A stretch of 64,000 bases of DNA, taken from the NCBI RefSeq assembly GCF_017918235.1, contig NC_090592.1, positions 485,001-549,000 on the forward strand. The letters run 5' to 3'. This document shows positions 49,441 through 59,093 of the stretch, piece after piece. The notes below the pieces were generated by a model. That model was not told the origin of the DNA. It was given only the letters and a program-made list of their open reading frames with translations, and searched no databases. Positions within the stretch are counted from its first letter, which is position 1. Every line of letters begins with the position of its first letter. The DNA is from Porcisia hertigi (taxonomy: Eukaryota > Euglenozoa > Kinetoplastea > Trypanosomatida > Trypanosomatidae). Position numbers and translations under genes: made by a program.

Positions 49441-50744
49441 TGCATCACTGCACCCCCACTTTCCCCCGACACGCTATTTGATGAGCTTATACGGGTCGCG
49501 TATTTTTTTCTAATTGCATCGAAACGAGTTCGTTTCATTATCGTATTTTTTCTAGGGGATTCTAGGGGACTATGCAACATGAAAATCCAAGTTTGACCTG
49601 CCAGCGTGTCTCGCGCACTCATACGCCAATGAAATTTGGCTTGACGACGTTCCTGTTTGGGTCGTATCTTCAAGGGAGCCTCAGACTTCTGTTCTCCTTA
49701 GGTTGTTTCGTTGTAGATGCGTTGATGGCGCTCTAGTGGACAAAGGAGCCACTTCTGCTTGCTCCACTTCCCCGCCATACACCACCACCCTTCCCCTCCC
49801 CGTTGAGCACCCCACCACATACACACACGCGCACACATCTCCTATACGGATTTTGTCGACTTCTTCTCGGCACCATGAGCTGAACATCCCTGCGTGTGTC
49901 ATGCAATAGGTCCACCGCACTGTGCGGGGGGGGGGGGGGGGGGGCGATGTGCACACCTTTGGGCGATGCGGGCCTAATCGTCTGAGCACGGCCTCGGCTA
50001 CGAACTCTGCCCATCCCCCGCTTCGCCGAGCAACCCTCACAGTCGCTCTCATTACGCTGGTCACCACGCGGTGCATTTCTTGTGGGCAGTACAAACTCCC
50101 TGGTGACAGGGAGTGCGAGCCGGATGAGACACGCTAGAGTACGCTGACAGCTCGCCACGAATGCCGGGCGGCACAGAGGGGTTTACTCCTGCATGTTGCC
50201 TCGAGACAATGCCGTCGAGATCCTAGCCCGAATATCCGTGGTGGAGCATCCGCACTGGCTTACTCTTTGAGGAGAGTCCCGGGCTCTGTACGCGTGCCAC
50301 GCAGACGTATACTTACCTCGTCAGAACTCTCCGATACGGAGGGGAAGGGGGGGAGCAAAGGGAAAAAAATGGGGAGAAAGGAAGGGCCTCTGGCGCCGAT
50401 GGACAACCGCCAACGGTCGCGTCCGTACCTGCTGGCACGTCGCGTGAAGGTGAGAATGACCCCAGTGAAGCACCTGTGATCTGCACTGCCGCAATGCATC
50501 ACATCGCCTGAACCAGAACGTGGGCAATGGCAACTCCTTTAGCAGGCATCTTTCCAGTAGTCTGCCCTAACAATGCTACTACATAGCCCTCTGTCTTCTT
50601 TTCCTTCTTACACACTCACAACTCTTCGTGTTGGCTCTGTGACGCGACCGACGCTGGGACGAAGGGCGTCTCATACCCCTCGCCCCACTCTGTACTTTGT
50701 GTTATCTGTCAGCTCGATTCGCCACGCGCCACGCAGCGAACACC
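49441..50744 (+). other. Spacer between glycosyltransferase and PNUTS-like gene, copy B
   Basis: Duplicate of 32163-33467 with small changes just after the glycosyltransferase stop and a G-run of 18 bases at 49926-49943 against 13 in unit A. No credible gene. Confidence 0.5.
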
Positions 50745-51524
50745 ATGAGCGTAGAGGGGCTGCAGCCAAGCTCGCCAGTGGCGGTGAACGGCGGCGCAGA
50801 GGACGTGGTGGAAGCCGACTTGGCAGCCCTCGACGCACATCACACACACCTTGTCGAGGGCGACTTTTTCCCAGATGAGGCGCCGGCGGTCGAGGCCGAT
50901 GGAATAACCATCGACACTGCTGAAGAAGGCGACGCGCTTGTCGACGTCATTGCCGCCGGGGCAGCGGCGGTGGCGGCGGCGGCATTGACACTGCCGAAAC
51001 CGGTTGAGATGCCGTCGCGCAGGCGCGTGTGCTGGGCCGATGAGGGACACACCGACACCGCACGCGGCCTGGTGAAGCACGTCACGAACTTCTTCATGCC
51101 CACCACCCTCTCGCGCAGCTCCCGATACGACGCCTCCGACCTAGCTAGCGCCACATGGCCGACCGTCAACCCAGCACCACCCCTGTTCCGCGAGAAGAAA
51201 AACGCGGACGCAACCACGTACAAGTTCTGCAAGGCCCAACGGCCAGCGCCGCAGTATGCGGAGTGGAAGCGGCAGCCGCATGAGTACGGCACCACGCCCT
51301 TCCAGCCCCAACCGTCGGACACTGGCAATCCGACTGGTAGCGCAAGCGTCGCGGCAAAAACCTTGTTTGGTGAGCTCTTCCAGCGCAGCGTTGTTGCACG
51401 CGTAGCTGAGGGGCAAGTGCGGATACGCAACGGGACACACCACAACATCCAAGACAACCGCCTCCAGCAACCGTTTGTGCGCACCGACGCGATGTTTGAT
51501 GAGCCCCTCCCCATTCCTTTGTAG
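50745..51524 (+). CDS. PNUTS-like protein phosphatase 1 docking protein, copy B
   Basis: A 259-residue copy of the protein at 33468-34256. The RVxW PP1-docking motif (RVCW, about residues 94-97) and the following hydrophobic stretch are unchanged. Differences are one extra Ala/Val unit in the Ala run, loss of a four-residue HAST string after the WPT sequence, and an Arg to Pro change near residue 205. All lie in parts likely to be disordered. Both copies look functional. Confidence 0.55.
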   Translation: MSVEGLQPSSPVAVNGGAEDVVEADLAALDAHHTHLVEGDFFPDEAPAVEADGITIDTAEEGDALVDVIAAGAAAVAAAALTLPKPVEMPSRRRVCWADEGHTDTARGLVKHVTNFFMPTTLSRSSRYDASDLASATWPTVNPAPPLFREKKNADATTYKFCKAQRPAPQYAEWKRQPHEYGTTPFQPQPSDTGNPTGSASVAAKTLFGELFQRSVVARVAEGQVRIRNGTHHNIQDNRLQQPFVRTDAMFDEPLPIPL

Positions 51525-52932
51525 CTTCGGGTGGCGGGGCCTTCGGCGCCGGGGGGGGGGCCTCTCGTCCCGCCGCCAGTCACCCCCCGTGGGCGCCCCG
51601 GACCCAACACCCCCCGCAAAGCCACCGCCCTCCTGGGACGCGGATATGCCAGCACACCCCGAAGGCGCCTCGGCCGCAGCCGGCACGGCGCGCCACCACA
51701 GCACAGAGCATCCGCAGGCCAGGGGCGCGGGCATGGCGGAGGAAAAGGGCGCGGCACTCTTCGGCGCCAGCGGGCCCCAATGCGCACGCGCGCGCGCAGT
51801 ATGCGGGCGCCCCCCGGATGGGTTGATCATGCGCAAGCGCAGGTGCCAGTAACAGGACGACCACGCGCCGATTGACACACCATTGGGGTCGTGCAGACTC
51901 CGATGTGCTGCGTCTTCGCTTCGCCCTATGGAAGGCAGCAGCCAGCTGCGATTCGCCGGCGCACATGACACGCGTGCGGAACGCGGAGGCCGCACAGCAC
52001 CCCCGGCCTGAAGCTCGCCTACACCCTCCCTGAGCTCACCCGGCATGCGTCAAAGCCACCTCTTGCCACCCGCTTGGAAAGCACCACTGTCCGCCCCCCC
52101 CTCCCTCCCTCCCTCCCTCCCCCTCTTGCAACCATCCTGGGCACAGCCCGCTTCCATCAAAAACATGCAGCCCGCCCGGATGTGTTTATGGCGCCGGAAG
52201 CGAACAACACGTCAGCCCGGAGGGGGGGGGGGCGAGATCCCCGCCACACGCATGATCCCCTTTCACGGTAGACAACTTCCCCGCGAACCTCAAAGGTAAG
52301 TGGCAGTGAGACAGCTGGAGGTCAGTTGCGGTTATGAGCGTATCCTGGCTGACTTTTGGGGGACAGAACAGCTTGCAAAGCAACACCCCTCACCTGCTCC
52401 TCGTCTGAGCTGTGTAGGGCTGCGGTGCTAACCAATAGAAAAAATGTGATTTCCTGGGGCGTTGTTATGCAATTGGTAGAAGTGAACCTACGTGACTTAC
52501 CACTCGGCTATATGGCAAGTGCAAGTTATGGTGCAAGACGCTGGTCTCTTTCCGTTAGGGAAAATATATCAGATGGTTGCCCGGTATCCTGATTTGCTGA
52601 GAAAGTATCGCATCACTGCCGAGGAACTCCACAGTGCCGTCGTTTTTTTTGTTCTCCGCAGTCATCGAATGCGCCTCTGCTTTCCTGAGAGCCAGGGCTG
52701 AGCCAGAAAAGGGGGAAAAGCCGCCTGTTGTAGCTAAAGTCGCTGGACATGTGGCCGCATTTTCAGCGATTTCCATCGCTCTTTTAGTTCCTCTACTCTC
52801 GATCTCTCCCCATAACCTGAACACGCGCACCCAAACCCCGAGGCACATACGCCGCACCTCCTCCAGACGCACCTCTGGTTACGACTCTAGTATCTCCGAT
52901 TACCTGATACACCCTTCCCTCTTTTTTTGGCG
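51525..52932 (+). other. GC-rich spacer before the aminotransferase pseudogene, copy B
   Basis: Duplicate of 34257-35665 with several small indels, including in the G-run near 51551-51559 and the C/T tract near 52095-52125. Those indels shift the GC-driven frames, which argues against a coding role. Confidence 0.5.
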
Positions 52933-54180
52933 ATGTCTAAGTGTATCCCAGCACAGCGTATCGAAGGCCTCTCAACTAGCACCATCTGGGAGTAGATGAC
53001 ACCGCTGGCCAGCCAGTGTAAGGCAATCAACCTAGGTCAAGGCTATCCTAGTTTCGCTCCTCCGACCTTTCTGCTAAAAACCCTAGAGAAAGTCATTGAA
53101 AACAGCGAGCAGACCCCTCCGGCTCATCAATATTGCCCTACCCGTGGGAGCCCCCGGAGCTCGTCACTCAGCTGTGCAAAACTTACTCGAAGCAGCTTTC
53201 CCGGGGCATTCAGCCCTCGAACGTCGTTGTTACCAACGGCGTGACGCAAGCTCTCAACGCCATATTGGCAGGCCTTTCTCAACGACGGTGATGTAGTAGT
53301 TCTTGTGGAACCTTTCTACGATGCCTACTACCAGGACATCCTTCTCGCGGGTGGTTTGGCCACGTATGCCTCTCTGCAGCCCTCCTCACAATCGGCTGAT
53401 TCCTGCACACTGACCCGTGAGGCGCTGCTTGGTGTTGTTAGCCATAAGACCAAGTTCATCCTCATCAACACGCCTCAAAACATTCCCGGCAAGGTATGGA
53501 GCGTGGAGGAGCTCCAACTTATCGTAGAAGTGGCTATTCAGTTTGATGTTGTTGTCATTTCTGATGAGAGGTGTACATGTACCTCACCGTCGATAAACCT
53601 CATATCTCCATCACACAATTATCCAGCATGTGGGAGCGCACACTTATTCTTTGCAGCGCAGGCAAAACTTTGTCCTGCACTGGATGGAAGATTGGCTGGG
53701 TTGTGGGCTGCGCCAGGTTGACTGCGCCGATTGTTTCTTGTCAGACCTTCTGCTGCTCTACGCCATTTCAGATCGCCATCGCCATCGCCAGGTCCCTGGC
53801 AACAGCTGAGGAAAACGGGCTCTATGATACCCTGCGCGATGAGTACGCGACACGCGTGGAACAGCTGTCAAGTATATTGGCTGCCTGCAGCCTATCCCCG
53901 GTGAGGCCCAGTGGTGTTTTTTTTCGTTCTCGCTAATATCGAAAAAGTGGACCCGAAACACTACTACGATCCCTCGAACAAATCGCAGGCAAAGGACTGC
54001 CAATTCTGTCTCTGGATTACCAAGAACATTGGTGTTTGCGTCATTCCTGTGACCGCTTTCTGCAGTGAGAACAGCAAACCACTGTACGAAAACTATGTCC
54101 GCTTTGCCTGCTGTAAACCGCAGAGCGAGTTGCTTGAGGCAGCTGAGAGGCTTCAAAAGCTGAACCAGCATCTTCTTTGA
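52933..54180 (+). pseudogene. Kynurenine aminotransferase-like pseudogene, copy B
   Basis: Same broken aminotransferase as in unit A at a constant offset of 17267. The early TAG lies at 52993-52995 and the four frameshifts are shared, with only a handful of substitutions between the copies. The PLP-lysine block GKTLSCTGWKIGW is still readable. Identical breaks in both units mean the gene was already dead when the block was duplicated. Confidence 0.8.
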
Positions 54181-55008
54181 CGTCAACCGAAACAGAAAAC
54201 TCTTTCATCGCTTCGCCTGTATCCTTTTCAAGTAATGAATGAATGCACAAAACGTGTTGGCGTTGTGTCTCCTTCCTCCCCTTACGATTCGACTCCTTCA
54301 TTTACCGCCAAATGACTCACTCCGGTGTTGTGTTTTCTTATCCCCGCTCCCTCTCCCACTTGTATGGGTATGAGTGAATGGTTTGTGAATAACTTTTTTG
54401 TTACTGTGATTCGGCGGGATGGTCCTCTTATTTCTCCCGCTCTCTTTTTTTGTTTGTTTGATAACGTGAGTCAGAGGTGTGTGTGTGTTTTTTTTTTCGC
54501 TCTTTGTGTGCTGGCATGCGTTGCTCGGGGACGTGTAAACGCTCTCGGAAGCAGATGTCTGAAGCTGGAACATCGTCACCGTGCCGCCTTGACACACACA
54601 CACACACACATATATATGTGTGCGCGCGCGCTTCTCTTCCGACACTTCATGCTAGTAGCAATATTGTACCCTATCGGAAGCTGCACCTCGCATTAGCCTG
54701 GCTGCTTCCTCTCCCTTTCCAGTTCCAGTTCCACCCCCTCCTCTCTCGGGGTTCCAGAACATTGCCCTGCTCCCTGGGCTCACGAGCCAGCGCTTTCGCA
54801 CTCTTCGAGTGCTTTCTACAAAATCGTGAAGGCGATAGTCGCTGGATACGTGCTCTAAGAATCAGAAGGGATTCTCTAGAGCGTAATGGAGCTTCATCAT
54901 ACGTGAAGTATTACGCCGTTTGTCTTTCACATGACCACGTATCTCTGACTCTCTTGTCTTTGCTGTTGTTGCCAGACCACTTCCAGGAATGAAAGGCCTA
55001 TTAGAACA
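54181..55008 (+). other. Spacer before syntaxin-like gene, copy B
   Basis: Duplicate of 36914-37737. The GT repeat is shorter and is followed by a longer T-run (54477-54498), and the CA tract near 54594-54610 is longer. The likely acceptor AG is at 54974-54975. Confidence 0.5.
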
Positions 55009-55836
55009 ATGGAGTTGCAAGTCAGGGATCGCTTCATCGAGTTTGCTGGGCGGCGCACCGCTGTGCGCTCAAGATATGGCAGCGCTGAATCCACTGCACC
55101 GCAGCAGCCCACAGAGCAACTGCTTATAGTCCCCCTTTGGAGCAGGCTTCCATCCGATTTTGAAGAAAACGCACGGTTGCTCACACACCAAATCGATCAT
55201 CTCAGCTCGATGCACGCTCTCTTCCTTAAGCCGAAGTTCTGCAGCAACGACGGGGAAGACGAGTTGCGAATTTCGGTTGATAAGCAGACGATCAAAATTC
55301 AAACCACTCTCAAGACGTTGGAGCATGCTATTATTGCTAGCACACGACTCAAAGATAGCTATTCCGAAGAAGAGGTGCGCATCGTCAGAAGCATCCAGAC
55401 ACAGTTAACGGCTCGCCTCAAGGAACTTGAACTTCGCTTCAAGTGTGCTCAGGAACTGTTTGCTGCGCAACTGCGCCAGCGAGAGCACAAATCGAGCAAG
55501 TACATGAGGATCGGAAGCGACACTGCCTACGAAACGGTTCAGCAAGAAGAGAGAGCAGCACAATTTCTGGAAATGGGCTTCGCAGAGCAGGATATACAGC
55601 CTCTTCTAGTTGAGGAGATGCGGCGAGATCAAGCGAGCAAAGAGATTGGAGATATCGTGGGCAGCATTCAAGAGATTCGGGGAATGTTCGAGGATCTACA
55701 CACAATGGTAGTCGATCAAGGAGCAATGCTGGACAGGATCGACTACAATGTAGATAAGGCGTTGGTGAGTGCGTCAAAGGCACAGATCGAACTGGAAAAG
55801 GCTCGTGCGAATCAAAGCAATTGCGTCCTTATGTAA
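55009..55836 (+). CDS. Syntaxin 16/Tlg2-like Qa-SNARE ending in a CaaX box, copy B
   Basis: A 275-residue copy of 37738-38565. It differs by Gly105Glu, Met108Ile and Asp218Gly (A to B); the first two lie in the Habc region and the third at the start of the SNARE motif. The N-peptide, zero-layer Gln237, DRIDYNVDKA hallmark and the terminal CVLM are all conserved, so the missing membrane helix is not an error in one copy only. Confidence 0.82.
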   Translation: MELQVRDRFIEFAGRRTAVRSRYGSAESTAPQQPTEQLLIVPLWSRLPSDFEENARLLTHQIDHLSSMHALFLKPKFCSNDGEDELRISVDKQTIKIQTTLKTLEHAIIASTRLKDSYSEEEVRIVRSIQTQLTARLKELELRFKCAQELFAAQLRQREHKSSKYMRIGSDTAYETVQQEERAAQFLEMGFAEQDIQPLLVEEMRRDQASKEIGDIVGSIQEIRGMFEDLHTMVVDQGAMLDRIDYNVDKALVSASKAQIELEKARANQSNCVLM

Positions 55837-56218
55837 GGTGTGTGTGTGCTGTACTTTCGACGACCTCTGCTCAGAAAACTATATCACTGGTTTTGAATTT
55901 TCTGCCTTGCCTTCTCCGTCGGATACGAAGCGACTACACCAATGCAGGTTCCTCCTCACAATCAGAGTAGCTTGGCCACTGTTGCATCTGCGTCCGTTTT
56001 AGCGATGGGATCTGCGACTTGTGAGCTCTCTCTCTCTGCTCTCCACTTTTCACGCTTTTCCGCACCCAACATCATTGCTTTTCTTTGCTGCTTTTTGTGA
56101 CTGATTGTCTGCCACGTGCAAAGCTGTCGGTTGCAGTGTAACTATGTAACTGTTCCACTCCTCCGCAGCCATTCTTTTCAGCGTGAAGAACCCACTCCAC
56201 TTTATCTGACAGTAGACA
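55837..56218 (+). promoter_or_regulatory. Spacer and likely splice-acceptor region of NIP7, copy B
   Basis: Duplicate of 38566-38959 with fewer GT and CT units. The likely spliced-leader acceptor AG is at 56167-56168. No gene. Confidence 0.5.
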
Positions 56219-56764
56219 ATGCGGTCTCTAACCGACGAGGAGACGAAAAAGCTTTTCGACAAGCTAGCACAGTACATAGGGCCAAACACAACGCACTTGC
56301 TTGAGCGAAAGGGCGAGGAGGAGCATGTCTTTCGCCTCCACAAGAACCGAATTTGGTACATGCCCCTGCGTCTTGCAAAACTGGCAAGCTGCGTCTCCAA
56401 GACCAACCTGATGGGGATCGGTGTCCTCTTTGCCAAGGTTACTCACAATGGAAACGTCCGCATTCAAGTGACAGCGCTCGAGTACATCGCGCAGTACTCA
56501 CTCTTCAAGATCTGGGTGAAACCGAATCAAGAGCAAAAGTTCCTGTACGGCGGAAACGTCAGTCGTGCAGGTCTTGGCCGTATCACCGAGTCGACACCGA
56601 AGTACCAGAAAGTCGCCGTGTTTTCGATGGGCGACATCCCCTTAGGTTTTGGTGTCGCAGCCCAAAGCACATTGGAGTGCCGAAAGTGCGAAATGAACTC
56701 CCAAGTTCTTTTTCATGAGGTCGACATTGGTGAGTACTTGCGTGACGAGGCTCGCATGACGTAG
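56219..56764 (+). CDS. NIP7: NIP7, 60S ribosome biogenesis factor, copy B
   Basis: A 181-residue protein identical to copy A (38960-39505), with all NIP7 blocks including the C-terminal PUA region. The leader with its pyrimidine tract is also retained. Two identical copies of a normally single-copy ribosome factor would raise transcript dosage in an organism that lacks gene-by-gene promoters. Confidence 0.95.
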   Translation: MRSLTDEETKKLFDKLAQYIGPNTTHLLERKGEEEHVFRLHKNRIWYMPLRLAKLASCVSKTNLMGIGVLFAKVTHNGNVRIQVTALEYIAQYSLFKIWVKPNQEQKFLYGGNVSRAGLGRITESTPKYQKVAVFSMGDIPLGFGVAAQSTLECRKCEMNSQVLFHEVDIGEYLRDEARMT

Positions 56765-57401
56765 GAGGACCCCTTCGGCGAGGCGCGCGCACTGCGTTCA
56801 ACAAAGACGCTTTCTCATGCCCTCGTGCGGTTTGAGGGGGAGGACAGGTGTGTTTGTGTGGCCGTGCACACGCCCTCGTGACGACAACATTTAATGCTAC
56901 TAATGCCTTCTTGGATGCAACTACATAAATCACTCACAGGATGTCTGGTGTGCTAGCCTGCGCCACTTTTCCCCCCTGGGAACTAGATCACTGTAAGATT
57001 CTCTTGACCACCCACCCCCCTCCGGTGTTCCTTGTCCCCGTTTTTGGCGGGTAGCGAAAGAGTTGTGCAGTAGTTGTAATGTTTACCACCCCACAATCGT
57101 GCAGTGACCATGGACACTCGATGATGAGCCTCTGGGAGGAGTTCGAGAGAGCTTATCTCTCGCTCTGTTTTTTCACTTTGTCTTCTTCACGATCACGTCG
57201 CCTCACCACACGATATGATGCTTCTCCGCTCAAGTTTTGTTCCTCTGCGCATATCTTTTTGTTTCCCAGAGTTATAGCACCACAGCCTCTCCGTCGCAGA
57301 GCACACAGGCTTTCTAGTAGCGTCTCTTAGCACTGTTTTGCTTGCCGATCCGTCCTCTTTGTGAACCAGAACACAGAAAAACGAGCAACGTGAAAAGAAA
57401 G
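56765..57401 (+). other. Spacer between NIP7 and ISD11-like gene, copy B
   Basis: Duplicate of 39506-40143 with a shortened C-rich tract near 57009-57021 and small indels near 57040 and 57255. No gene. Confidence 0.5.
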
Positions 57402-57698
57402 ATGCCGGCGGCTGCAAAAACACTGCCAGGATCGATCGACCGCCTTCGCAGGCAGATGCTTCGGACGGCCCGCGGATTTCGTGACTACAACTTTCGTCAG
57501 TACTTTGTACAGCACGTCAAGGACGACTTTGCCGCAGTCGCAAAGCTCCCAGAGGAAGAGCAGAAGAAGTTTTTAGCAACTGAGGGGCGTGACAGGCTGC
57601 GCCAGCTGCAGCGAATGACCCTGGTGAACCAGATGTACGTAAAACGACCTCTCTACTTTGACATGGCAAAACAGAAGACTCATCATGGGCACAAGTAG
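57402..57698 (+). CDS. ISD11 (LYRM4)-like LYR-family protein, copy B
   Basis: A 98-residue copy of 40144-40440, with Pro to Ser at residue 11 and Thr to Met at residue 88. The family block RQMLRTARGFRDYNFR and the conserved Phe in VKDDF are unchanged. Expected role as for copy A: support of the mitochondrial cysteine desulfurase. Frame intact. Confidence 0.75.
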   Translation: MPAAAKTLPGSIDRLRRQMLRTARGFRDYNFRQYFVQHVKDDFAAVAKLPEEEQKKFLATEGRDRLRQLQRMTLVNQMYVKRPLYFDMAKQKTHHGHK

Positions 57699-59093
57699 GC
57701 TGTTGGCTGAGTGAGTTTTTGTGAACCTGGCCCATAAATCTCACGTTTTTGCTTATATCTAAAGCCACTTTCGGCTAGTCCGCACCACGCAGCTGTGACT
57801 GCATTTCTTCGTTGTGCTGCTCACATACGATCAGAAGCCGCTATCTCTCCCCCCCTTTTTTGGTGCTGCAATCGATGCAGTGACTGTTTTGGGCCGCCTT
57901 TTTGCTGTTCCCCTTTTGCACGCTCGACACAGACCCTGTGGTTCCTCCAGTGTCTGTGAGTGTAGGAGCTTGACGAGCTCGTTGTGGGACCTGTGGCTCA
58001 CATTCATGGGTCGCTTCGCCTCTGTTCTCATTCGTGGTGTGGAGATCTTTGAAAGGGAGTGGGTGGGGAATGACGCAGATGGCATGTGCCTCCCCACCCC
58101 GTGTTTGTTTCATTATCTTTGCTGTTCTCCCCTTCTACTCGACGACGGAGTCGTGTTGACGAGGGTGAGTGGTTCACACACAAAAAATGGAAAGCAAACG
58201 GAAGACATTGCGCACATGCTTGCGCCGCTCAGCATCACTTGTCACGCTTATCGCCAGCTAGGATAATGGGTGCCCTGTGAAGATCGCCACCGCCACAATG
58301 ACATGGTGCACACCCACAAAAACCACTCACCCCCCCCCTCCAAAGGATGCTCTTCTTCAGTACAGCATGCGTCCTACTTCCTTCCTCCTCACACCCCCTG
58401 GTCGACTTCTCTGGACCTATTTTCTAACTTGCCTCCTCCTCCGTGTTGCAACGTTCTTCCTCGTACATAGAAGAAATAAAGTCCAGTTCGGCAGCTGTGC
58501 CCTGTGCGGTGCGGCAGTGCAGCTGCGCGCGTCTGTGTGCGTTCACCTCGGTTCCCCTCCGAAAAAAAAACAAGAGTGAATAGGATTTTCCCCCTCCACT
58601 TTTTCTCATTTCCATTTTTCTCATCTCCCTAAGCAACTCTTCAGCACCCTAGCAACAATAAGTGTCATTTGCATCTGCTGCGTCTCCGGCATCGCAACAC
58701 CCGTTTGTTGCCCTCGCTGTTGGCAGCTTGTTCTGTCTCCTTTGTTGTTGTTGTTGCCCTCATCATACTATCCGTTTCTTCTGGTCGCGTCAGAAAAGTC
58801 GCTTCATTAATTACTCTTTTCAAACCACATGCGCTGGTGAAGAACCGAATCTGTGCTTCGGCCTCTTTTCTCCGCCATCCCTTGCTTGTTTTCTTTGCAG
58901 ACTTGGTGCTCTCTCACGGTGCTCCATTTTTATTCGTTCTCAGTGTGCGACGGTGTGTACTATGTGCATGAATATGTTTTTCATTTTTGTCGCAGGACCG
59001 CTTTCCTGGAACCCGCGCTTCTTTGGGACGGGGAGCAGTCACGAGTAGGAGGGGGGGGGGAGGGGGCGTTCACATCGGCTGCCACACGCGTTC
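57699..59093 (+). other. Spacer and leader before the CLU-like gene, copy B
   Basis: Duplicate of 40441-41795 with about 40 extra bases near 57857-57900. A T-rich tract ends in AG at 58994-58995, followed by a G-run of variable length and then the first ATG at 59094. Small frames here carry no domain. Confidence 0.5.
58994..58995 (+). promoter_or_regulatory. Predicted spliced-leader acceptor of the CLU-like gene, copy B
   Basis: AG at the end of a T-rich tract. No other ATG lies between it and the start at 59094, giving a leader of about 98 bases that includes a G-run. Confidence 0.5.
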
